Assembly (NCBI GenBank): GCA_937858775.1
Contig: CALLYX010000329.1
Span: forward strand, 1 to 9,046
Origin: an uncultured bacterium
GTDB lineage: Bacteria > Auribacterota > Tritonobacteria > UBA1439
DNA: 9,046 nucleotides
Direction: 5' to 3'
Shown: in pieces, positions 1 to 7,003 of the stretch
Layout: each line of letters begins with the position of its first letter
How positions within the stretch are numbered: position 1 is the stretch's first letter
Made by a program: the position numbers and the translations under genes
Notes under the pieces: model-generated
Told to the model about the DNA's origin: nothing
What the model saw: only the letters and a program-made list of their open reading frames with translations
Databases searched by the model: none

Positions 1-13
1 CGCCCTGCGCCGG

Positions 14-298
14 CTACGCGGGCTTCTCCACCTTTGATTTCATGATCCGGCCCGGCTTGAAATGCGGAACGCGCCTGGCCGGGATACGGACCGCCTGATC
101 GGGCCTGTTTGGATTGCGCCCGAGGCGCGCCTTCCGCGTGCGGACCCTGAAGACGCCGAAGTTCCTCAGCTCCACCGCCTCGTTCCTCTCCATGCTCTCG
201 ATGATGTAATCGAGCAGCTTTTGGATCACTTCCTTGACAGCGAGCTGGGTCAGCTTCGTCTCGTTGGAGATGCGGATCACCAACTCCCTTTTCGTCAT
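14..298 (-). CDS. HU/IHF-family DNA-binding protein
   Basis: This is a 94-residue histone-like protein that should bind and bend DNA as a dimer in the nucleoid. The N-terminal helical dimerisation part (residues 1-45) starts MTKRELVIRIS, followed by the family signature NFGVFRVRTRKARLGRNP (about 46-63) in the beta arm. The Pro of RNP is the residue that intercalates between base pairs in HU and IHF. The arm tip reads NRPDQAV instead of the commoner TGE-type turn, and the C terminus (FKPGRIMKSKV) matches the family. Length is standard (90-100). The ATG at 298 is supported by a GGAGG Shine-Dalgarno 7 bp upstream. It lies 58 bp after the membrane-anchored protein gene and probably shares its promoter. 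I cannot tell HU from IHF alpha or beta by sequence alone, so no symbol is given. Confidence 0.95.
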   Translation of the reverse strand: MTKRELVIRISNETKLTQLAVKEVIQKLLDYIIESMERNEAVELRNFGVFRVRTRKARLGRNPNRPDQAVRIPARRVPHFKPGRIMKSKVEKPA

Positions 299-305
299 CG
301 CCGTT

Positions 306-310
306 CCTCC
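306..310 (-). promoter_or_regulatory. Strong Shine-Dalgarno of the HU-family gene
   Basis: On the minus strand GGGAGGAA precedes the ATG at 298, with GGAGG ending 7 bp before the start codon. This is the clearest ribosome binding site in the left part of the window and fits an abundant nucleoid protein. Confidence 0.7.
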
Positions 311-320
311 CTGTCGTGCG

Positions 321-340
321 GCCCCGCCCGGGGACGGGGC
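321..340 (-). other. GC hairpin between the two leftmost genes
   Basis: Perfect 6-bp arms (GCCCCG at 321-326 and CGGGGC at 335-340) flank an 8-base loop, 10 bp upstream of the HU Shine-Dalgarno. There is no T tract on the minus strand, so it does not look like an intrinsic terminator. It could affect mRNA processing or stability between the two genes, but with this base composition it may be chance. Confidence 0.25.
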
Positions 341-356
341 GGCGCCTTCCGGATCG

Positions 357-842
357 CTAGAAACGCAGCCGTTTCAGGGCCGCGAACACGCCCAGGATCG
401 CCGCGACCATGTAGAGCAGCTTGAGGGGCCACGATCCCAGGACGCGGAACATCAGAATTCGCCCGCGGCTCACCGACGCGAGGGCGCGCCTGCGCCCCTG
501 CAGGGCGCCGAGCATCCCCCTCAGCGCCACATCGGTATGCCCATGCAGGTCGCATACCTTCCTCCACTGCGGTTCGGGCATCTGAACTACGGCGTCGAGC
601 GCGCTCATCCTTCCGAGGATCTGCATGACCTCGTCGTCCGCGTGGAGCGGGACCTCGAGCCTGCTCATCAACTCGGGATAGCGCTGCACGAGGGAATTCC
701 TCTCGTCGAGGAACGCGGCCTCGCCCCCGCCTTCCCCCAGGCCGATGGAGCGGGCGCGGCCGGCAAGGGCGAAGAGGCCGTTCCACGCCTCTATGAACCC
801 CTCGACCTCCGCGATCTCCTCTTCAAGGACGGGATCTCTCAT
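357..842 (-). CDS. Unrecognised protein with C-terminal membrane anchor
   Basis: I do not recognise this 161-residue protein. Residues 1-130 look soluble, mostly helical and acidic near the start (MRDPVLEEEIAEVEGF), with no signal peptide. A basic stretch (about 117-133, RRRALASVSRGRILMFR) precedes a hydrophobic segment at about 139-156, and the protein ends KRLRF. It is therefore likely anchored in the inner membrane by its C-terminal helix with the bulk in the cytoplasm; this topology is inference. No catalytic or metal motif is seen. The ATG at 842 has only a weak, distant purine-rich stretch upstream. It is the first gene after the 947-975 promoter and lies 58 bp before the HU-family gene. 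It is kept as real because it fills the gap, is in the common orientation and has a coherent membrane segment. Confidence 0.72.
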   Translation of the reverse strand: MRDPVLEEEIAEVEGFIEAWNGLFALAGRARSIGLGEGGGEAAFLDERNSLVQRYPELMSRLEVPLHADDEVMQILGRMSALDAVVQMPEPQWRKVCDLHGHTDVALRGMLGALQGRRRALASVSRGRILMFRVLGSWPLKLLYMVAAILGVFAALKRLRF

Positions 843-910
843 CGTCGTCGAACGGCGCTCCGACGGCCTCGCCTCTTCCCGAAGGCACGCCGGTTTCCGC
901 GGGCGTGGTT

Positions 911-928
911 AAAACTGCTTGCCGCAGT
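911..928 (-). other. Small leader hairpin followed by a short T run
   Basis: In the minus strand, ACTGC-GGCAA-GCAGT is followed by TTTAA. This is a 5-bp stem with a 5-base loop, lying just downstream of the predicted transcription start of the left unit (about 940). It looks like a very weak terminator or attenuator. The stem is short and the signal may be accidental. Confidence 0.2.
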
Positions 929-946
929 AGCGGTTCCAGCTTTTCA

Positions 947-975
947 AATCTACCACCCCCGCCCGCGCGGGTCAA
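947..975 (-). promoter_or_regulatory. Sigma70-type promoter for the left gene pair
   Basis: On the minus strand TTGACC (970-975) and TAGATT (947-952) are separated by exactly 17 bp. The -35 box matches TTGACA at 5 of 6 positions and the -10 box matches TATAAT at 4 of 6. Transcription would begin near 940, giving a leader of about 98 bases before the ATG at 842. The site lies in the 214-bp gap between the DUF72 gene and the membrane-anchored protein gene, the largest gap in the window. It is AT-richer than its surroundings, which supports a real boundary between two transcription units. Confidence 0.55.
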
Positions 976-1056
976 CAGCATATTTCCCCTCCGGCTGCGC
1001 ATGGCCAAACGCCCCTCCGCGCGTCCCGCCCGCCACGCGCCTTCCGCGCCGCGATA

Positions 1057-1944
1057 TTAGAATCCGGGCAGCATTCCGGCCCCGGCGCCGGGGGAACGGG
1101 CGATGTGCGCGAGCCTCGGGAACGCGTCGAGCAGCGGCGGCGGGATATCCACGGGCGCGCCGGATAACAGCGCCTTGAGCTCCAGGGCGTTGCACACCGC
1201 CTTCCCCCTGTAATGGTTGTTCAGGATGACGAAGACGCGGGCGGTCCGGGCGGCCGCAGCCGATACGCGTGACGCCCAGGCCTCGAGTTCCCTCCACTCG
1301 TAGAGGTAATCGTACCGCTCATCCCTGTCGGCGCCCTCGCGGAACCACGCGGCGTAGTTCAGGCCGTGGAGGCGGAAATACCCCGTTGGGGCGGTGCTCC
1401 TCGCGGAGGGCGGCATCGAGGAGCGGCGGAGCGGTTGGTCTATGTTGCAGACGCCGGCGCCGCGCCGCTCCAGGAAATCGTAGAAGGCGGCCGTGTTCCA
1501 GCTCGCGTGCCGCACCTCGACGGCGATCGGGAAACCGGCGAACTCCTCGACAAGCCGCTCGATGCGGGAGAGGCCGGCGGCGGAGTTCCTGAACGACCAG
1601 GGGAACTGGGCGAGGAGGGAACCGAGCCGTCCGGATTCCGACAGCGGCGCGATTCCGCCCAGGAACGCCGCCGCGGCCCCGGCGGGCGGCCCGCCGGTCT
1701 CGTGCGTGAACCCCCGGTGGAGCTTGACCGTGAAGAGGAAGCGCGGGCGCCCCCTCGTCCTCTCCGCCCAACCCGCGCAGACGCGGGCCGAGGGCATCCG
1801 GTAAAAGGTGCTGTTGATCTCGATGCAGTCGAACCAGTTGGAGAGGTAGCCGAGGCGGTCGAACCCGGCCGATCCGCGCGCCGGATAGACCGCCCCCTCC
1901 CAGTCCTCGTACGCCCACCCGGCTGGGCCGATATAAATATCCAT
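1057..1944 (-). CDS. DUF72 (YecE-like) family protein
   Basis: This 295-residue protein belongs to the DUF72/YecE family, a TIM-barrel-like fold of unsettled biochemical function often linked in databases to nucleic-acid or sugar metabolism. Family motifs appear in order: IYIGPAGWAYEDW (3-15), EINSTFYR (42-49), FTVK (71-74), AQFPWSF (112-118), VEVRHASW (142-149), YFRLHG (189-194) and NNHYRGKA (242-249). Length is normal (240-300). A longer frame begins at 1983 inside the nagZ-like gene, but family members start a residue or two before IYIG, so the ATG at 1944 is preferred; it lies 11 bp after the preceding stop. Neither start has a convincing Shine-Dalgarno, so translational coupling to the upstream gene is likely. 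The role of the conserved residues is not established, and no specific function is claimed. Confidence 0.92.
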   Translation of the reverse strand: MDIYIGPAGWAYEDWEGAVYPARGSAGFDRLGYLSNWFDCIEINSTFYRMPSARVCAGWAERTRGRPRFLFTVKLHRGFTHETGGPPAGAAAAFLGGIAPLSESGRLGSLLAQFPWSFRNSAAGLSRIERLVEEFAGFPIAVEVRHASWNTAAFYDFLERRGAGVCNIDQPLRRSSMPPSARSTAPTGYFRLHGLNYAAWFREGADRDERYDYLYEWRELEAWASRVSAAAARTARVFVILNNHYRGKAVCNALELKALLSGAPVDIPPPLLDAFPRLAHIARSPGAGAGMLPGF

Positions 1945-1955
1945 TTGCCAGCGGA

Positions 1956-3512
1956 TTACGGCAGCTTCAGCGCCACCGGGCATTTCCCGCGCGGAACGAG
2001 ATCCCCGAAGAGCGCCTTCCCGACCGCCTCCAGGGTCTGCCGGTCCGCGCCGTACGCCGCGATCCTGGCGGCGCGCGCCGGATACAGCTCGGCATCGTAC
2101 GGATTCCGCAAGGCGACGAAGACCGCGGGGACCCCCGCGGCGGCCGCCTCGTCGACCAGCCGCGCCTGCTCCCGGTAGAGATGCGCGTTGCAGGTGCAGA
2201 CCACGGCGGCCGAGGAGTCCCTGATCGCCCGAAGCGCCTCGCCTATCTCCTGGCCCGACGGGATGATCGAGTACGAAATCGACGCGGTGTTCGGATGGCG
2301 GGCGCGCACGATCTCCGCGAGGGGGTCGAGCGAGGAGGGGCCGTCCTCAATTGGGATGAGCGGCCCCATCTCTGGGCAGACGAGGGCCAGCCTCTGCGAG
2401 GACTCAAGCCTCAGCGGGAGGACGGACTCCGCGTCGCCCACAAGCGTCAGCGCCCCCTCCGCGATCTCCCGCGAGAGCGCGTCCCCGTCCTCCGCGGGCG
2501 CGGGGGGGGGGCCGGAGAGCCGCGCGCGAAGCATCTCCTTGAAATCCCTGAGGCGCTTGAGGTTCCCCTTGATCTGCTCGGATCGGAGCTTGGAGGTGCT
2601 GATCGCGTTCGCGAGATCGGCCATGGCGTTGATCTGCTCCGTGCTCGAGTGGCACAGGAGGAGCAGGTCGGCGCCGGCCCCGCACGCCTTGACCGCCGCG
2701 TTGCCCACGCCGCGGTGCATGTGCATCGCCCCCATTTCGAGGTCGTCCGTGAGCACGATCCCCTCGAAGCCCAGGCGCTGGCGCAGGAGGCCCTTGATCA
2801 CCGCGGTCGAGAGGCTTGCAGGACGGGCCGAGAGGGCGGGGTAGCGCGCATGACCGACCATTATCCCGGACACCCCCGCCCTCACCGCGCCGGCGAATGG
2901 AAAGATATCTTCCCGATCGAGATCGCCGGCGTCCTTGCCGATGGCCGGGAGTTCCATGTGGGGGTCGTGCTCGGCGAAGCCCAGCCCCGGGAAATGCTTC
3001 GCCACCGACGAGATCCCCGCCCGTTCCATCCCGCGGATCATCGCCGCGCCGAACGAGGCGACGGTCCCCGGGTCGTCGCTGAACGCGCGGACGCCGATGA
3101 CCGGATTGTTCTTGTTGCTGTTCACGTCGAGGACGGGGCCGAAGATCATGTTCACGCCGAGCGCCATGAGCTCGCACCCCATGCAATATCCGACGCGCTC
3201 GGCGAGCCCCGCGCTGCCGGTCGCGGCGATCGCCATCTGCGGCGGGAAACGGGTCGCGCCGCTCGTGAACCGGTGTACGGCGCCGCCCTCGTGGTCGAGC
3301 GCGATGAGGAGGGGGAGCTCGCTCACCCGTTTCCGCATCGCCTGCATCTCCGCGCAGAGCCCGGTGAGCTGGGCGGCGTCGCGGATATTCCTCGAGAAAA
3401 GTACGATCCCGCTCACGCGCCGGCCCGCGATCATGTCGTCGAGCGTGGCCGTGGCGGCCCTGCCGTCGAAGCCGAACATGAACCGTTCGCCGTGGCGTCT
3501 CATCCCGCTCAT
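1956..3512 (-). CDS. nagZ: Glycoside hydrolase family 3 beta-N-acetylhexosaminidase (NagZ-like)
   Basis: This 518-residue enzyme should remove N-acetylglucosamine from muropeptides such as GlcNAc-anhydroMurNAc-peptides during cell-wall recycling. There is no signal peptide, so it is probably cytoplasmic. The GH3 barrel starts at GERFMFGFDG (8-17). Substrate-binding motifs are LDHEGG (72-77) and GPVLDVNSN (125-133). KHFPGLG (172-178) leads to the DPH loop (183-185), which carries the Asp-His dyad typical of NagZ-type GH3 enzymes as acid/base. The nucleophile Asp lies in VLTDDLEMGA (253-262). E. coli NagZ has only the barrel (about 340 residues). Here a Pro-rich linker (about 335-341) and a C-terminal domain to 518 are added, as in two-domain Gram-positive NagZ proteins. 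ATG codons at 3512 and 3503 are both possible. The amidase gene lies 93 bp upstream, consistent with a shared peptidoglycan role. Confidence 0.93.
   Translation of the reverse strand: MSGMRRHGERFMFGFDGRAATATLDDMIAGRRVSGIVLFSRNIRDAAQLTGLCAEMQAMRKRVSELPLLIALDHEGGAVHRFTSGATRFPPQMAIAATGSAGLAERVGYCMGCELMALGVNMIFGPVLDVNSNKNNPVIGVRAFSDDPGTVASFGAAMIRGMERAGISSVAKHFPGLGFAEHDPHMELPAIGKDAGDLDREDIFPFAGAVRAGVSGIMVGHARYPALSARPASLSTAVIKGLLRQRLGFEGIVLTDDLEMGAMHMHRGVGNAAVKACGAGADLLLLCHSSTEQINAMADLANAISTSKLRSEQIKGNLKRLRDFKEMLRARLSGPPPAPAEDGDALSREIAEGALTLVGDAESVLPLRLESSQRLALVCPEMGPLIPIEDGPSSLDPLAEIVRARHPNTASISYSIIPSGQEIGEALRAIRDSSAAVVCTCNAHLYREQARLVDEAAAAGVPAVFVALRNPYDAELYPARAARIAAYGADRQTLEAVGKALFGDLVPRGKCPVALKLP
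2502..2511. repeat. G10 homopolymer in the nagZ-like gene
   Basis: Ten consecutive G on the plus strand (C10 in the coding strand) encode the GPPP part of the linker between catalytic and C-terminal domains. A one-base slip would leave the whole GH3 catalytic barrel intact but remove the C-terminal domain. It may be a contingency tract or merely a hard-to-sequence site. Confidence 0.9.
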
Positions 3513-3605
3513 GCCGGCCCCCGCCGGCCCGCGAGCCGGTCACGGCCGCCCGTGGAATGACCGCAGAGAACCGAGTGTCTCAAGCATACCTCCCCTTCGC
3601 CCGCC

Positions 3606-5366
3606 TCACCCCGCCCTCCGCAGGAAATCCAGCACCCCGGCCCCGATCTGGCCGCCCGTCCGAAGGGCGTAGCCGTCATCGAGTATCTGGGCCTCGTCGT
3701 CCGGATGGGAGAGATAGCGGCATTCCACCAGCACCGCGAGGAAATCGGTCGGGGCGGTGACCGCGTACCCGGCCCGCCGCGTCCCCCTCGAGATCGCGCC
3801 GCCGGCCTCCAGGCTCGATAGGATCGCCTCGGCCAGCGCCTCCGAATGCTGCGCGCCGTAGTACGCACCCGCGCCCCGCCTGGAGAGCGGGTCGCAGCAG
3901 CCCGGACAAGAGTCGTGGTGGACGCTCACGAGGATCTGCGCCCCCCCCCGGCGCGCCCGATCGATGCGCTCGTCGAGGGTGAGCGCCCGGTCGTCGTCTC
4001 GCGTCATCACGACGCGGACCCCCCGTCTCCTGAGGAACGCCGCGGCCCCGCGGGCCACCGCGAGGTTCACATCCTTCTCCTTCACCCCCGTCGGGCTCAC
4101 CGCGCCGGCCTGCGCCCCGCCGTGTCCCGGATCGATGGCCACCGTGAGATTCGACGGATCCCTTCCCGGCGGCGCCTTGACGTCCAGGGCGATTCCGTCC
4201 GGCGTCCGCCGCGCCGCGTACCCCCACGGCGTCCCCCGCGTCTTGACGATCGCCTCGAGTATATCAGCTTCCGTCGCCGGAATCTCGACCGTTTCGACCG
4301 GCCCCGCCCCCCCCGCGCGCCTGTTCCCCGGCGCCGGCGAAACGCCGAACAACTCGACCGATATCTCGTCGAAAGCCTTTCCGCCCGAGACCCTCATAGG
4401 CGGCGCGCCGTCCAGCGGAATGCGCACCGTGGCCCCCCGTTCCGTCCGTTCCACGGAAGGCGCGCCAGCCGTCGAGAGCGGCCACGCCCCCTCCCCCCTG
4501 ACCTGCCGCACGTATTTCTTCGGCACCCAGCATCTGGTCCCCGCGGCAAGGAGAACGCGCCAGGCGTCGCCCGACTCGCCGCACAGGTTGACGCGCGATC
4601 CCGGCTCCAGCCGCCATGCACGGGCCCCGCCCGGCTCGTCGCTCGCAGGCGCGCCTTCTTTCCCGATCCCCCCGCGGGTGATCCGCGGGTGCGGAACAAG
4701 CGTGATTCTCCCCGGGGACCCGGCGCTCACCGCCCTCCCCCGCGCGTCGCGGATGCGGAACCGCACCCCGGCGGCGGAGGCGCGGTCCCCCTCCCTGACC
4801 GTGTACGAGGCGCGGTAGATACCCCGTATCTCCGTACCGTCGTCGCCCCTGAGCGGCGGCCCCTCCTTCATCGGCGCGTCCGCGACCACCCCCCCGAGCG
4901 ACCAGGATGCGCGCATCCCCGGGCTCCCCTTGCACCGGAGATGAAGCTCGTCGCCCGGCTGGAGGACGGTATCGGCCGAGGGGGAGGACATTCCCCCTTC
5001 CATCGTGAGCGGCGAGACGGGGGAGGTGAGAAGCGGGTCGCGGCACTCGACGTCGACGCGCGCCTCCTCCCTGCCGCCGCGGCACTCGGCGACCACCGGC
5101 AGCGACGAGCCGCCCGGGGGGATGGGGAGGAATCCGACGAACGCCCCCGTCGGGTAGACCCTCGACGGCGCGCCCGCGATCGACACCGCGCACGACGGGT
5201 CGCACGAGCCGGCGATCCGCAGGCGAGTGTGCCGGGTCGTCAGCCTGCCCTCGGGATACGTGATCCTGAGGCGGGCCGGGCCGGCAGCCTTTCCGCCCCC
5301 AGCGCGGGCGCAGAGGATGGGGAGTAGAAGGGCGGGGAGCGCCAGGGCGCGCCGCGCGCGGATCAC
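3606..5366 (-). CDS. N-acetylmuramoyl-L-alanine amidase (Amidase_3, multidomain, exported)
   Basis: This zinc amidase (586 residues from the chosen start) should cleave the bond between MurNAc and L-Ala in peptidoglycan, outside the cytoplasmic membrane. A signal peptide (MIRARRALALPALLLP, about 1-22) is followed by a long beta-rich region of about 370 residues. This includes an SH3b-like stretch around 253-288 (LEPGSRVNL to WVPKKYVRQV) and an AMIN-like segment at about 311-398. The C-terminal Amidase_3 domain (about 407-586) keeps the zinc ligands H415 (DPGHGG), E430 (KEKD) and H483 (SVHHD), and the catalytic E548 (LVECRYLS). Oddly, CPGCC (487-491) follows the third ligand. The frame opens further upstream to 5441, but the GTG at 5366 gives a clean signal peptide, overlaps the previous stop as GTGA and has GGAG 8 bp upstream. 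The linked nagZ-like gene supports a wall-turnover role. Confidence 0.94.
   Translation of the reverse strand: MIRARRALALPALLLPILCARAGGGKAAGPARLRITYPEGRLTTRHTRLRIAGSCDPSCAVSIAGAPSRVYPTGAFVGFLPIPPGGSSLPVVAECRGGREEARVDVECRDPLLTSPVSPLTMEGGMSSPSADTVLQPGDELHLRCKGSPGMRASWSLGGVVADAPMKEGPPLRGDDGTEIRGIYRASYTVREGDRASAAGVRFRIRDARGRAVSAGSPGRITLVPHPRITRGGIGKEGAPASDEPGGARAWRLEPGSRVNLCGESGDAWRVLLAAGTRCWVPKKYVRQVRGEGAWPLSTAGAPSVERTERGATVRIPLDGAPPMRVSGGKAFDEISVELFGVSPAPGNRRAGGAGPVETVEIPATEADILEAIVKTRGTPWGYAARRTPDGIALDVKAPPGRDPSNLTVAIDPGHGGAQAGAVSPTGVKEKDVNLAVARGAAAFLRRRGVRVVMTRDDDRALTLDERIDRARRGGAQILVSVHHDSCPGCCDPLSRRGAGAYYGAQHSEALAEAILSSLEAGGAISRGTRRAGYAVTAPTDFLAVLVECRYLSHPDDEAQILDDGYALRTGGQIGAGVLDFLRRAG
3941..3949. 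repeat. C9 homopolymer in the amidase gene
   Basis: Nine consecutive C on the plus strand (G9 in the coding strand) encode R-G-G-A just before the third zinc ligand of the amidase. Slippage here would destroy the catalytic domain. The frame as given is intact. Confidence 0.9.
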
Positions 5367-6855
5367 GGCTTTTTCTCCATGCGGGAGAGCGCCTCGCGCG
5401 CCGCCGCGGCGTCCGGGCCGCCCGGCTCTATCTCGAGGCACTTCTCCATCTCCGCGCGCGCCCTGGCCCTATCGCGGGCGGCGTAGAGCATGCCGAGCTG
5501 GAAATGGGCGGACGCGCGGCCGGGGCAGAGTGCGATCGCCTTTTCGAACTCCGCGATCGCCTCCTCCTCCCTCCCCGCCTTCCTGTGCACCATCCCGTTC
5601 CCCTCGCGTATGAGGGCGGCCTTCCGTCTCGCGACCCGGGACCAGGCCGCATCGGGATGGCACTCGAGGTATTTCTCGAAATACCCGAGCGCCTTCCCCC
5701 TGTCCGCGTCCATGGAGATGATGCCGAGGTGGAGATTGGCGAACGGGTCGCACGGGTCTCGTTCGAGCGCGGCGAGAAACGCCTTCACCGCCTCCCCCCG
5801 TTTCCCCATGCGCTTATAGCAGTAGCCGAGCCTGCTGTGGACTGCGGCTGCGCCCGGCTCGATCCCGATCGCCTTCCGGTACGCCGCGGCCGCGGCCGCG
5901 TAATCCTTCTTCCGGAAAAGGCCCTCCGCCTCGCTCTCGATGCGGTAATACTCCTCGGGGAATGGCTTCCGGGCCGTCTCCGCCCGCGGCCTCTCGCGCT
6001 CGGTCTCGACGGAGACGCGCCCCCCGTCGCTCGTGACCGTGACCGTGCCGTCGAGGTCGGTCCGGTATACCTTGCAGCCGAAGGATCGGAGACGGTCGAT
6101 GACCGGGCGGTGGGGAAGGCCGAACCTGTTCCCCTCGCCGATGCTGATGACCGCTATCTCGGGCCGGACGGCCTGCAGAAACGGGAAAGAGGAGGAGGAG
6201 CTCGAACCGTGATGCCCTACCTTGAGCACCGCGCTTTTCAACTCCCGCCGCGACGAGAGAAGGGCGGCCTCCTCGGTCTTCTCCATGTCGCCCGCGAAGA
6301 GAAAGGAGGTCTTTCCGCACGTCATGCGCAGAACAAGCGAGTTGTTGTTGTAGTCGTCGGGCCTGACCCCCGCCGCGCCGGCCGAGATGAGAACCGTCGC
6401 CGTGACCCCGCCGCCCCAGTCGAGCTTCTCCCCGGACCTGGGGACCCGGTAGCGGGCCCCCGACTCCTCCACCGCCTCCATGAAGATCCTGTACGCCTTT
6501 GCGCTGTGGGTGAGGCCGTTGGTGAGCACCTCGCCGACCGGCATCGCCGAGACGACCTCCGCGAGGCCGCCGTAATGGTCGCCGTGCTGGTGGGTCAAGA
6601 CCACGGCGTCGAGCCTCTTGACTCCGCGGCGCCTCAGGTACGGGAGGACGACCGTCCTCCCCTTCGTCCAGAGGCCTCCGTCTATGAGGACGCACTTGCC
6701 GGACGTCTCGACGACCGCCGAGTCGCCGATCCGCCGTCCTTGCGCGCCACGTCGAGAAACGTCACGCGCACCGAGCCGGGCGGGATATCCCCGGCGGAGA
6801 GAACGCGGCACGGGAGGAAGGCGGCGGCACAGGCGGCGGCGAGTAATCTACGCAT
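5363..6855 (-). CDS. Exported ComEC-like metallo-beta-lactamase domain fused to TPRs (apparent frameshift)
   Basis: With one base restored, this encodes about 497 residues: signal peptide (MRRLLAAACAAAFLP, about 1-21), an MBL hydrolase domain like the C-terminal part of ComEC (about 28-270) and four to five TPRs (about 300-480). Metal motifs are THQHGDH (88-94), the Asp of FAGDME (about 190) and VGHHGSS (213-219). ComEC-type MBL domains are usually nucleases or phosphodiesterases; the substrate here is unknown and the TPRs imply a partner protein. The ATG at 6855 starts a frame reading VRVTFLDV that hits TAG at 6682-6684, while the conserved remainder (GDSAVVET onward) lies in another frame. 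Restoring one base at the CC of 6747-6748 joins them as FLDVGAQGRRIGDSAVVE, the family's normal beginning. Without it, the downstream frame could start at a GTG at 6811 with no signal peptide. The stop overlaps the amidase start. Confidence 0.86.
5375..5378 (-). promoter_or_regulatory. Shine-Dalgarno deciding the amidase start
   Basis: GGAG on the minus strand ends 8 bp before the GTG at 5366, inside the end of the MBL-TPR gene. It supports the GTG that forms a GTGA stop/start overlap over the longer frame beginning at 5441, whose extra N-terminal residues are only Arg/Gly-rich shadow of the TPR gene. Confidence 0.65.
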
Positions 6856-6879
6856 AGCGGGACCATCCGCGCGGGCGGA

Positions 6880-6984
6880 TCAGGCGGTGACCCTGAGGAC
6901 GGAGATCACGGCCATGAAGAGAACGATGAAGATTAGGAGGGCGCACACGATCCCGGCGCACACCACGGCGGTCCGCTCGTTCAT
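6880..6984 (-). CDS. 34-residue single-span membrane peptide
   Basis: This small open frame starts MNERTAVVCAG and continues as an almost uninterrupted hydrophobic segment (about residues 7-29, including ALLIFIVLFMAVISVL), ending RVTA. It should sit as a single membrane helix. It is not a member of any family I recognise. Support comes from a GGAGG Shine-Dalgarno 9 bp before the ATG at 6984, its position 19 bp after the cyclophilin stop and 24 bp before the MBL-TPR start, and a hydrophobic composition unlike random GC-rich translation. It fills the gap between those genes exactly. Its role is unknown; small membrane peptides often stabilise or regulate a neighbouring membrane or exported protein. 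Confidence 0.6.
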   Translation of the reverse strand: MNERTAVVCAGIVCALLIFIVLFMAVISVLRVTA

Positions 6985-6993
6985 CCGGCGGCC

Positions 6994-6998
6994 CCTCC
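6994..6998 (-). promoter_or_regulatory. Shine-Dalgarno of the small membrane peptide
   Basis: GGAGG on the minus strand (within GGAGGGGCC) lies 9 bp upstream of the ATG at 6984, just after the cyclophilin stop codon. It is the main evidence, besides composition, that the 34-codon frame is translated. Confidence 0.55.
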
Positions 6999-7003
6999 AT
7001 GCG

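Noticed and set aside
1021..1045. Possible terminator after the DUF72 gene
   Set aside because: Only a 5-bp CGCGT/ACGCG stem with a long loop and no T tract is seen, so it cannot be supported as an intrinsic terminator.
1945..1983. Longer DUF72 protein starting at 1983
   Set aside because: The added 13 residues overlap the nagZ-like gene and are not seen at the N terminus of the family. The ATG at 1944 lies just before the conserved IYIG motif.
2181..3560. 459-codon open frame on the plus strand
   Set aside because: It is antisense to the clear GH3 enzyme, with low-complexity Arg/Gly/Ala/His composition and no family signature.
3513..3605. Possible promoter or terminator between amidase and nagZ-like genes
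   Set aside because: TTGAGA is present on the minus strand, but 17 bp downstream the -10 match is very poor, and the CACGG/CCGTG hairpin has no T run.
3846..5327. 493-codon open frame on the plus strand
   Set aside because: It is antisense to the amidase, whose catalytic residues are all intact, and its own translation is Arg/Pro-rich without domains.
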